Assembly (NCBI GenBank): GCA_949106495.1
Contig: CARYZD010000005.1
Span: 1 to 64,000 of the forward strand
DNA length: 64,000 nt
Source: an uncultured Clostridia bacterium
GTDB lineage: Bacteria; Bacillota; Clostridia; TANB77; CAG-465
Direction: 5' to 3'
A program made the position numbers and the translations under genes. The notes beneath the pieces were generated by a model. It searched no databases and had not been told where the DNA came from. It saw only the letters and a program-made list of their open reading frames with translations. Positions 7,624-15,402 of this stretch are shown here, piece after piece (position 1 is the stretch's first letter; each line of letters opens with the position of its first letter).

Positions 7624-7652
7624 AAAAGACCTACTTTTTAAGTAGGTCTTTT
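7624..7652 (-). terminator. Terminator of the hydrogenase operon
   Basis: A 13-bp perfect stem (AAAAGACCTACTT / AAGTAGGTCTTTT) immediately downstream of the hydA stop codon on the minus strand. Confidence 0.88.
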
Positions 7653-7655
7653 GTT

Positions 7656-9407
7656 TTATATATTGTACTTTTCTCTTTGATAATACTTTGTATGTAATAA
7701 TTTATGTGCTGTCTCACTTCCTGGTTTTCCTAAGAAATCCTCATACACTTTCTTAAGTACAGGATTTTCATGAGATTTTCTAATAATACTTTTTTCATCT
7801 ATTGAATATAAACTATCAGCTCTTAACTTTCTTACATCTACTTCTGAACGTATCTTTGAGTTTTTTATTGGTTGACCACCACCCATAATACATCCACCAG
7901 GACATGCCATTATTTCTACAAATTGGTAATCTGCTTTTCCAGATTTTATTTCCTCCATTATTTTTTGAGCATTTGCAAGTCCACTTGCAGCAACAACTTT
8001 TAATTCTTTTCCAGCAATAGTTATAGTTGCTCTTTTTATACCTTTTTCTCCTCTAACTTGCTCAAAATCTATTTTCTTTAAATCTTCACCAGTTAAAACA
8101 TCTTGAGCGGTTCTAAGTGCTGCCTCCATAACGCCGCCAGTTGTACCAAATATAGCAGCAGCACCTGTTGCCTCACCCATAGGACTATCAAAATTAGTAT
8201 CTTCTAATGTTAAAAAGTCTATGTTAGCTTGTTTTATCATTCTTGAAAGTTCACGTGTTGTAATAACACAATCTACATCATACATACCATCATTTTGCAT
8301 CTCTGTTCTTTGTCTTTCAAATTTTTTAGCAATACATGGCATAACTGATACTACATATATCTTTTTAGGATCAATGCCTTCTTTATTTGCATAATATGTT
8401 TTTAGTAATGCACCAAACATCTCATGTGGAGATTTACAACTAGATAAATGAGGTAATAATTCTGGATAATTCATTTCTATATATTTTACCCAACCAGGGC
8501 TACAAGATGTTATCATTGGTAAATTATCATCTGATTTAAATCTTTCTATAAATTCATTTGCCTCTTCCATTATTGTAAAATCTGCACCTGTATTTGTATC
8601 AAATACTTTATTAAATCCAAGCCTCTTTAAAGCTGTTACCATTTTACCAGTTACATTTGTTCCAATATCCATTCCAAACTCTTCTCCAAGAGCTACTCTT
8701 ACTGCTGGAGCAGTTTGAACTATAACATATGTATCTGGGTCTTTAAGTTTTGGCCATACATCATTTATATTTTCTTTTTCATGTAAAGCTCCTGTAGGAC
8801 ACGCCTGAATACATTGACCACAATTAGTACAATTCACATCATTTAAACTTTTATCATAAGCTGTTGATATGCAAGATTCAAATCCTCTATTTATACAGTC
8901 TATTGCACCTACTTTTTGCACATTTTTACATGCTGCTACACATCTTCTACAAAGTATACATTTATTAAAATCTCTTACAATCGAAGGAGATACATCATCT
9001 ATTTTATGTCTTAATCTTTGTCCTTCAAATTCAATATTAGAAATATTAAATTTTGTAGACAAAGCTTGTAATTCACAATTTCCAGAACGTGTACATGTTA
9101 AGCAGTCTTTAGAATGGTTAGAAATTATTAAATCTAGTATAACATGTCTTGCCTCTAAAACAGCTGGACTATTTGTATGTACTACCATTCCTTCTTCTAC
9201 TGTTTGAATACAAGAAGTAGCAAACCCTCTTCTACCTTCAACTTCAACAATACACATTCTACAATCTCCAACTTCATTTATTTCTTTTAAAAAGCATAAA
9301 GTTGGAATATCTATACCAACTTTCTTAGCAGCTTGTAAGATTGTTGTTCCTTTTTCTACTTCAACTTTTTGTCCATCAATTGTTAATGTAATTAAGTCTT
9401 TATTCAT
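7656..9407 (-). CDS. hydA: [FeFe] hydrogenase catalytic subunit of a trimeric NAD(P)-linked enzyme
   Basis: Makes or oxidises H2 at an H-cluster. Domain order: a 2Fe-2S ferredoxin domain (C38, C49, C52, C66), a His-ligated 4Fe-4S site (H98, C102, C105, C111), two 4Fe-4S ferredoxin motifs (about 150-160 and 193-203), the large H-cluster domain and the small subunit domain. The L2 motif is MPCIAKKFE and L3 is EIMACPGGCIMGGGQP. L1 reads TSCSPGW, not the textbook TSCCPGW, and LSSCKSP carries Cys where some enzymes have Ala. With the NuoE- and NuoF-like partners upstream it forms HydABC (also called HndACD), known in other anaerobes to couple ferredoxin and NAD(P)H in H2 metabolism. It is third in the operon. 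The maturases HydEFG are not in this window. Confidence 0.95.
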   Translation of the reverse strand: MNKDLITLTIDGQKVEVEKGTTILQAAKKVGIDIPTLCFLKEINEVGDCRMCIVEVEGRRGFATSCIQTVEEGMVVHTNSPAVLEARHVILDLIISNHSKDCLTCTRSGNCELQALSTKFNISNIEFEGQRLRHKIDDVSPSIVRDFNKCILCRRCVAACKNVQKVGAIDCINRGFESCISTAYDKSLNDVNCTNCGQCIQACPTGALHEKENINDVWPKLKDPDTYVIVQTAPAVRVALGEEFGMDIGTNVTGKMVTALKRLGFNKVFDTNTGADFTIMEEANEFIERFKSDDNLPMITSCSPGWVKYIEMNYPELLPHLSSCKSPHEMFGALLKTYYANKEGIDPKKIYVVSVMPCIAKKFERQRTEMQNDGMYDVDCVITTRELSRMIKQANIDFLTLEDTNFDSPMGEATGAAAIFGTTGGVMEAALRTAQDVLTGEDLKKIDFEQVRGEKGIKRATITIAGKELKVVAASGLANAQKIMEEIKSGKADYQFVEIMACPGGCIMGGGQPIKNSKIRSEVDVRKLRADSLYSIDEKSIIRKSHENPVLKKVYEDFLGKPGSETAHKLLHTKYYQREKYNI

Positions 9408-9424
9408 TTTTTCTCCCCTCCTTT

Positions 9425-11284
9425 TTAATTTCCTATTGCTTTAAATGGACAGTTAGTTAAACATGTTCCACATTTTATACATTTTGACTGATTTATTACT
9501 CTTTTCTCTCTATCTTTTCCTTCTATTGCATTTACTGGACATGCTCTTTGACAAAGTCCACAGCCTTTACATTTCTCTTCATTAATTGTTATTTTAGATA
9601 TAGCTTTACATTCTAACGTTCTACAAGATTTATCTATTGCATGTTCTTTAAATTCCTCTCTAAAATATTTCATTGTACTAATTACTGGATTAGGTGCACT
9701 TTGACCAAGGCCACAGATACTTGCTTTTTGAATATTTGATGCAAGTTTTTCAAGTCTATATAAGTCCATTTCAGAGCCTTTACCATCGCAAAGTCTCTCA
9801 AGGATTTCAAGCATTCTTTTTGTTCCAATTCTACAAGGAGTACATTTTCCGCAAGATTCACTTACTGTAAACTCTAAATAAAATTTAGCAAGACTAACCA
9901 TGCATTTTGTATCATCCATTATAATCATTCCACCAGAGCCCATCATAGAACCTATTTCTTTTAATGATTCGTAATCTATAGGTGTATCTAAATGTTCTTT
10001 TGGTATACATCCACCAGATGGTCCACCAGTTTGTGCTGCTTTGAATTCCCTTCTATTTGGAATCCCACCACCAATGTCATATACAATTTCTCTTAAAGTA
10101 GTTCCCATTGGTACTTCAACAAGGCCAATATTATTTACATTTCCACCGAGTGCAAATACTTTTGTACCCTTAGATTTTTCTGTTCCAATTGAAGAATACC
10201 AGTCTGCTCCATTTAATAATATTCTTGTAATATTTGCAAAAGTCTCAACATTATTTATTAAAGTTGGTTTTCCCCATAATCCACATTGTGCAGGATATGG
10301 AGGTTTTACTCTTGGCTGACCTCTTTTTCCTTCAATTGATTCTAAAAGTGCTGTTTCTTCACCACATACAAAAGCACCTGCTCCAAGTCTAATTTCAACA
10401 TCAAAATCTAAATTTGAATCAAATATATTTTTTCCAAGTATTCCATATTCTCTTGCTTCATCTATGGCAATTTGAAATCTTTTAACAGCTATTGGATATT
10501 CTGCTCTAACATATATATATCCTTTTGTTGCTCCTATTGAATATCCTGCAATTATCATTGCCTCAAGTACGCTATGTGGGTCTCCTTCTAATATACTTCT
10601 ATCCATAAATGCACCAGGGTCTCCCTCATCTGCATTACAAACAACATATTTTTGCTCACCCACTGCTGCTTTAGTAAGTTCCCATTTATTTCCTGTTGGA
10701 AAACCTGCTCCTCCACGGCCTCTAAGTCCAGAATTTTTAATTTCATTTATTACATCATCTGGGATCATTTCTTTTAATACTTTTTCTAAAGCTTTATATC
10801 CATCAAATGCTATATATTCATCTATATCCTCAGGATTTATTACACCACAATTTTTAAGTGCAATTCTTTTTTGTTTCTTATAGAAATTAAGTTCATCTAA
10901 ACTTTGCACTCTTTTGCCATCTATATCTTTACAAAGTAATCTTTCAACTCTATTACCTTCTATAATATGAGTTTGTATAATTTCTTCACAATCTTCTGGC
11001 TTAACCATTGCATAAAAAGTATCTTCTGGTCTAATAATTACTATTGGACCTTTAGCACAAAGTCCAAAACATCCAGTCATTATTACTCTAACATTTTCTA
11101 TATTTTTTTCTTTTAGTATTTTCCTAAAATTTTCTAGTATTTTAGGTGATTCACTAGACGTACAACCTGTACCATGACATACTAATATATGTTTTTCTCT
11201 AGTATCAGATTTAGTATTGACTCTTAAATCCAATTCTTTTCTTTTATTTTTTCTTATCTCATTTATTTCTTGTATAGTTTTCAT
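9425..11284 (-). CDS. hydB: Hydrogenase flavoprotein subunit, NuoF-like
   Basis: The NAD(P)H- and FMN-binding electron-entry subunit of the trimeric hydrogenase, 619 residues. An N-terminal thioredoxin-like 2Fe-2S domain (CHGTGCTSSES, then CFGLCAKGP) precedes the NuoF core. Core motifs are GLRGRGGAGFPTG, CNADEGDPGAFMDRS (nucleotide and FMN binding), GAGAFVCGEETAL and the 4Fe-4S site ESCGKCTPCR. The C-terminus adds two 4Fe-4S ferredoxin motifs (CKGCGLCQRACP and CIKCGTCLTNCP), which is the extended form typical of HydB/HndC rather than respiratory NuoF. It lies 33 bp after hydC and 17 bp before hydA. Confidence 0.95.
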   Translation of the reverse strand: MKTIQEINEIRKNKRKELDLRVNTKSDTREKHILVCHGTGCTSSESPKILENFRKILKEKNIENVRVIMTGCFGLCAKGPIVIIRPEDTFYAMVKPEDCEEIIQTHIIEGNRVERLLCKDIDGKRVQSLDELNFYKKQKRIALKNCGVINPEDIDEYIAFDGYKALEKVLKEMIPDDVINEIKNSGLRGRGGAGFPTGNKWELTKAAVGEQKYVVCNADEGDPGAFMDRSILEGDPHSVLEAMIIAGYSIGATKGYIYVRAEYPIAVKRFQIAIDEAREYGILGKNIFDSNLDFDVEIRLGAGAFVCGEETALLESIEGKRGQPRVKPPYPAQCGLWGKPTLINNVETFANITRILLNGADWYSSIGTEKSKGTKVFALGGNVNNIGLVEVPMGTTLREIVYDIGGGIPNRREFKAAQTGGPSGGCIPKEHLDTPIDYESLKEIGSMMGSGGMIIMDDTKCMVSLAKFYLEFTVSESCGKCTPCRIGTKRMLEILERLCDGKGSEMDLYRLEKLASNIQKASICGLGQSAPNPVISTMKYFREEFKEHAIDKSCRTLECKAISKITINEEKCKGCGLCQRACPVNAIEGKDREKRVINQSKCIKCGTCLTNCPFKAIGN

Positions 11285-11317
11285 ACTTCTCCTTTCTAGT
11301 CCTATTTTGAACTTTTT

Positions 11318-11827
11318 TTACTCTTTCTCCAATTCGTCCAAAACTTCATCAAGCATTTTTACTGTTGCTTTTCCATAAACTTTTCCATTAACAGTAAATA
11401 CTGGTGCTAGACCACAAGCTCCAACACATCTTTGAGCTTCAATTGAGAATTTTCCATCATTAGTTGTTTCTCCCTCTTCTATTTTTAATCTCTCTTTTAA
11501 TCTATCCATTATCTTTTGTGAACCTTTAACAAAACATGCTGTACCTAAACATACAGAAATGCTATATTTTCCTTTTGGTTTTAATGTAAATCTTGAGTAA
11601 AATGTTACTACTCCATATATTTCTGCCATTGGAATTTTTAAAAATTCAGATAATTTCATTTGTACATCACTTGGTACATATCCATAATGTTCTTGTATTT
11701 CATTTAACATTTGAATAAGATTATCTTTTATTGGTAAATATGTAACAAATAATGATTCTAAGAATTCATCCTTATGCTCACATTTACTTTTGTACCTTTT
11801 TTGCTTTGCTTCTTCATTTTCTTCCAT
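11318..11827 (-). CDS. hydC: Hydrogenase 2Fe-2S subunit, NuoE-like
   Basis: A 169-residue thioredoxin-fold protein that carries one 2Fe-2S cluster and partners HydB. The ligand pattern is CLGTAC then, about 35 residues on, CVGAC. The family segment PKGKYSISVCLGTACF is intact. It is the first gene of hydC-hydB-hydA, with its own promoter and an AGGAGG ribosome binding site. The gene order matches bifurcating hydrogenase operons of other Clostridia. Confidence 0.95.
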   Translation of the reverse strand: MEENEEAKQKRYKSKCEHKDEFLESLFVTYLPIKDNLIQMLNEIQEHYGYVPSDVQMKLSEFLKIPMAEIYGVVTFYSRFTLKPKGKYSISVCLGTACFVKGSQKIMDRLKERLKIEEGETTNDGKFSIEAQRCVGACGLAPVFTVNGKVYGKATVKMLDEVLDELEKE

Positions 11828-11869
11828 ACTTTCTTCCTCCTATTACATGCTTATTTTGAATTCCCCCAT

Positions 11870-11898
11870 ATTATATCAAAGGGGCTTTTTTATTACAA
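11870..11898 (-). promoter_or_regulatory. Promoter of hydCBA, overlapping a dyad
   Basis: TTGTAA, 17 bp, TATAAT on the minus strand. The -10 element lies inside an inverted repeat (GCCCC / GGGG), which could be an operator or a leader hairpin. No recognisable Rex-type TTGTTAA dyad is seen. Confidence 0.65.
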
Positions 11899-11979
11899 TC
11901 TTTTTACTGATTTAATTTTATTTTGTCAAGTTTTAATACATCTTGTTATTTTTTTAATTATTTTATATTTATCCATTCA

Positions 11980-12008
11980 TTGACAAACTTTTGTTTGTTT
12001 GTTATAAT
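11980..12008 (+). promoter_or_regulatory. Consensus sigma-A promoter of rmuC
   Basis: Perfect TTGACA, 17 bp, perfect TATAAT. Confidence 0.88.
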
Positions 12009-12036
12009 TTTATTTGTATAGAAATGAGGTAAATAT

Positions 12037-13320
12037 ATGAACTTAACAGTTATTTTATGTGTTGCTATTATACTACTTCTTATAGTTATAATAGCTTTAT
12101 TAATTGGTTTAAAGAATAAATCTAATAATTCAGATGAATTAAGACGAGAGATTTCAACTATGCTTATGCAAACTCGTGAAGAACTTCAAAATAATCTTGG
12201 TAATAAAATTACTGAAAATGGAAATACACAACAATTACAACTTGCAAATTTAACTACATTAAATGAGCAAAAGTTAGAAAATACTAGAAAAAGTACTGAA
12301 GAAAAACTTGAACTTATTCGTACAACTGTAGAAAATAGACTAATATATATGCAAAAAGATAATGCAGACAAATTAGAAAAAATGCGTGTTACTGTAGATG
12401 AGAAATTACAAGGAACTCTTGAACAAAGACTTGGTGAATCATTTAAAATAGTTAATGATAGACTTGAATCTGTATATAAAGGACTTGGTGAAATGCAAAA
12501 TCTTGCACAAGGAGTTGGTGATTTAAAGAAAATATTTACAAATGTTAAAGCACGTGGTACATGGGGAGAAATTGAACTTGGAAATATATTACAAGAATAC
12601 TTAACACCTGACCAATACTTATGTAGTGCAAAAACTAGACCTAATGCCACTGAATTTGTTGAATTTGCAATTAAACTTCCTGGAAAAACTGATGGTCAAA
12701 ATGTCTTGATTCCTGTTGACTCTAAATTTCCTGTTGAAGATTACAAACGTTTAGTTGACGCTGAAGAAGCTGCAGATGTTGATGCAATTAATGATGCAAG
12801 GAAAAGTTTAGAAAATTCAATTAAACTCTTTGCAAAAGATATTCATGACAAATATATTGAAACACCATATACAACAGACTTTGGTATAATGTTCCTACCT
12901 ACTGAAAGTTTATATTGTGAAATAGTAAAAAATACTGTATTAATTGAAACTTTAACTCAAAAATATAGAGTTGTTGTTTCTGGACCAAATACATTTGTTG
13001 CTCTTTTAAATAGCTTACAAATGGGATTTAGAACTTTAGCTATTGAAAAACGTTCAAGTGAGGTTTGGAAACTACTTGGTGGTGTAAAATCTGAATTTGA
13101 AAAATTTGGAGACTTGCTAGATAAAACTAATAAAAAACTACAAGAAATTAGTAATACAATGGAAAGAGCAAGTGCTAAAACAAGAACTATTCAAAGAAAA
13201 CTAAAAAATGTTGAAGCTTTACCTATTGGAGATGAAGATGAATTTTATGGTGCAGACTTACTTGATGCTCTTCCATCTTCAGATAATATATTAGAAGAAT
13301 CAAATTATAATGTTAATTAA
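12037..13320 (+). CDS. rmuC: RmuC family DNA recombination protein
   Basis: A 427-residue protein of the RmuC family, linked in E. coli to limiting inversion recombination at short repeats. Residues about 3-25 form a membrane helix. Residues about 35-145 are coiled coil with repeated EEKLE-type heptads. A predicted restriction-endonuclease-fold domain follows, with the family motif IPVDSKFPVEDY. The C-terminal helical part contains VSGPNTFVALLNSLQMGFR, a hallmark of the family. Biochemical function is poorly known. Monocistronic, with its own promoter and terminator. Confidence 0.93.
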   Translation: MNLTVILCVAIILLLIVIIALLIGLKNKSNNSDELRREISTMLMQTREELQNNLGNKITENGNTQQLQLANLTTLNEQKLENTRKSTEEKLELIRTTVENRLIYMQKDNADKLEKMRVTVDEKLQGTLEQRLGESFKIVNDRLESVYKGLGEMQNLAQGVGDLKKIFTNVKARGTWGEIELGNILQEYLTPDQYLCSAKTRPNATEFVEFAIKLPGKTDGQNVLIPVDSKFPVEDYKRLVDAEEAADVDAINDARKSLENSIKLFAKDIHDKYIETPYTTDFGIMFLPTESLYCEIVKNTVLIETLTQKYRVVVSGPNTFVALLNSLQMGFRTLAIEKRSSEVWKLLGGVKSEFEKFGDLLDKTNKKLQEISNTMERASAKTRTIQRKLKNVEALPIGDEDEFYGADLLDALPSSDNILEESNYNVN

Positions 13321-13328
13321 AATTAATC

Positions 13329-13354
13329 TTAAGACTAGGGATACCTAGTCTTAA
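13329..13354 (+). terminator. Terminator of rmuC
   Basis: An 11-bp perfect stem (TTAAGACTAGG / CCTAGTCTTAA) with a GATA loop; the T tract is weak. Confidence 0.7.
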
Positions 13355-13355
13355 A

Positions 13356-13384
13356 TTGACTTTTAACCTCTTTTATGATAGAAT
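13356..13384 (+). promoter_or_regulatory. Promoter of the split glmU genes
   Basis: TTGACT, 17 bp, TAGAAT. It starts directly after the rmuC terminator. Confidence 0.7.
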
Positions 13385-13442
13385 TTCCTTGTTATAATTT
13401 AGCTAGTCTAAATATAATATATATTAAGGAGAAGTGATATTA

Positions 13443-14507
13443 ATGAATAAAGTAAAAGCAATTATTTTGGCAGGTGGTAAAGGAACTAGAATGAAATCCA
13501 ATCTTCCCAAAGTGCTACATAAGGTTTATGATAGATGTATAATAGATTATGTTTGCGATGCATGCGAAAACGCGAATATTGATGATATGTATGTTATCGT
13601 TGGACATAAACATGAAGATGTCGAGGAAAGACTTAAATTAAGAGATAATGTAAAATGTATTTTTCAAAAAGAACAATTAGGTACTGGTCATGCTGCAATG
13701 CAAGCCCAAGACTATATTGAAGATGATGATCTTGTATTAATTGTTAATGGAGATATGCCTCTTATATCCCCTTACACAATAACATCATTTATTTCTTTTT
13801 TAGAAATGGGAAATTATGATGGAGCTTTAGTTTCAGCTGTTTTTGAAAAAACTCCTGCATATGGAAGAATTGTAAGAGATGCTTATGGTAATTTATCTAA
13901 AATAGTTGAACAAAAAGATTGTAATGAAGATGAACTTGCAATCAAAGAAGTTAATATTGGACTTTATTGTTTTAAAGGTAAATATCTAAAAGAAACATTT
14001 TCTAAATTAGATAATAATAATGCTCAAAAAGAATACTACATAACAGATGTTCCATACTACATTATTGAAAAAGGTGGTAGAATTGGAGTATATGTTATTC
14101 AAAATCCAGCAGAGGCCCAAGGTGTTAATTCTAGAAATGATTTATCTATTGTTACTAAAACTCTACTTCAAGATAATAGAACTAAACATATGGATAATGG
14201 TGTAACATTAATTGACCCAGATAATACATATATTTCTTTAGACGTATCAATTGGCAATGATACAATTATTTATCCTGGAACAAATATTCAAGGAGAAACA
14301 ATAATTGGAGAAAACTGTATAATTGGGCCAAACTCAACTATAATATCTTCTACTATAGGAGATAATACAACTGTTGAAAGTTCTAAAATTGATAGAGCAT
14401 CTATTGGTAATGATTGCAAAATTGGTCCATTTACATATATTACTAAAAACACCTATGTTAAAGATAACACTAAAGTGTCTTCTCTAAAAGAAATACACAA
14501 TGATTAA
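13443..14507 (+). CDS. glmU: GlmU-type UDP-GlcNAc pyrophosphorylase lacking the acetyltransferase active site
   Basis: Makes UDP-GlcNAc from GlcNAc-1-phosphate and UTP for peptidoglycan. The uridyltransferase domain (about 1-225) has LAGGKGTRMKSNLPKVLH, QLGTGHA, NGDMPLI, IVEQKD and EVNIGLYCF. A short left-handed beta-helix follows (about 245-354) with hexapeptides such as IIGENC and SIGNDCKIGPF. The protein stops at about 354 residues where full GlmU has about 450. The missing part holds the acetyl-CoA site and catalytic His/Lys residues. The next gene encodes a separate beta-helix acetyltransferase that probably supplies that activity. Start: the ATG at 13443 is used because the GTG at 13434 is too close to AAGGAG. 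Confidence 0.9.
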   Translation: MNKVKAIILAGGKGTRMKSNLPKVLHKVYDRCIIDYVCDACENANIDDMYVIVGHKHEDVEERLKLRDNVKCIFQKEQLGTGHAAMQAQDYIEDDDLVLIVNGDMPLISPYTITSFISFLEMGNYDGALVSAVFEKTPAYGRIVRDAYGNLSKIVEQKDCNEDELAIKEVNIGLYCFKGKYLKETFSKLDNNNAQKEYYITDVPYYIIEKGGRIGVYVIQNPAEAQGVNSRNDLSIVTKTLLQDNRTKHMDNGVTLIDPDNTYISLDVSIGNDTIIYPGTNIQGETIIGENCIIGPNSTIISSTIGDNTTVESSKIDRASIGNDCKIGPFTYITKNTYVKDNTKVSSLKEIHND

Positions 14508-14528
14508 TTAAGAAAAGAGGTATTTTAT

Positions 14529-15242
14529 ATGGAAAACTTTAAACTAAATTATTATTTTGAACATCTGAATGAGTTCGAACATAAAGAAATTTTTGATAGT
14601 TGTACTTATCCATGGGAGGCTCTTTCTAAAGTAAATTCATATTTAGAGGATAAAATTGTAAAAAACAATGTAAAAATTAATAATGCAAAAGTAGATGAAT
14701 TTGTTTCAATTGAAGGAAACTATATTATTGGTGAAGGAACTCATATACATGCAAATGCTGTAATACAAGGACCTGTAATAATAGGAAAAAATGTAGAAAT
14801 TCAATCAGGAGCATTAGTAAGACCTGGAACTATTATTGGAGATAATTGTGTTGTAGGTCATGCATCTGAAATTAAACATTCCATTTTGCAAAATAAAGCA
14901 AAAGTTGCCTCTCTTGCATTTGTAGGAGATTCAATACTTGGAAAATCTACAAGAATTGGTAGTGGAATAATTTGTGCAAATAGAAGATTTGACCAAAAAA
15001 ATATTACAGTAAAAAATTCTGAAGGTAAAAAAATAGATATTGGAACAGATTTCTTTGGTGCAATAATTGGAGATAGTACTAGACTTGGTGCTAACTCTAC
15101 TACTCTACCAGGTTCTTTTATTGGAGCATATACATGGATTTTACCAACTGTGCAAGTTAGAGGATTTATACCAAGTGAAAAAAGAATATTTCCAACAAGT
15201 TCTATAAGAATTGAAGAAAATCCTAAAGTAGAATTAAAATAA
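14529..15242 (+). CDS. Left-handed beta-helix acetyltransferase, probable GlcN-1-phosphate acetyltransferase
   Basis: A 237-residue hexapeptide-repeat protein 21 bp after glmU and in the same operon. The repeats (IIGEGTHIHANAVI, IIGDNCVVGHASEI and others) form a beta-helix. The active-site region reads GSGIICANRRFDQKN, then DIGTDFFGAIIGDSTRLGAN. That pattern resembles the C-terminal domain of archaeal-type sugar-1-phosphate nucleotidylyltransferase/acetyltransferases (ANLRHD...GAIIGD) more than the bacterial GlmU CNYDG motif. The acetyl half of GlmU therefore seems to be supplied by a different lineage. An N-terminal extension of about 50 residues is not recognised. Activity is inferred from context and motif. 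Confidence 0.82.
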   Translation: MENFKLNYYFEHLNEFEHKEIFDSCTYPWEALSKVNSYLEDKIVKNNVKINNAKVDEFVSIEGNYIIGEGTHIHANAVIQGPVIIGKNVEIQSGALVRPGTIIGDNCVVGHASEIKHSILQNKAKVASLAFVGDSILGKSTRIGSGIICANRRFDQKNITVKNSEGKKIDIGTDFFGAIIGDSTRLGANSTTLPGSFIGAYTWILPTVQVRGFIPSEKRIFPTSSIRIEENPKVELK

Positions 15243-15246
15243 AATT

Positions 15247-15283
15247 AATCAATACTACCGATATCGGTAGTATTGATTTTTTA
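15247..15283 (+). terminator. Terminator of the glmU operon
   Basis: A 32-bp perfect palindrome centred on GATATC, followed by a run of T. The symmetry would let it work in both directions. Confidence 0.9.
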
Positions 15284-15402
15284 GTTATTTACTACTTAAT
15301 TTTATAATAGCTTTTTCTATTATATTTTATTTACATTTTGTCGATTTACTTGTATATTTTAATACTTTATTATATATTTAATATAAGTCATTGGAGGTTT
15401 GT

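Noticed and set aside
15247..15278. 32-bp perfect palindrome as a phage attachment or protein-binding site
   Set aside because: It directly follows a stop codon and is followed by a T run, so a terminator explains it.
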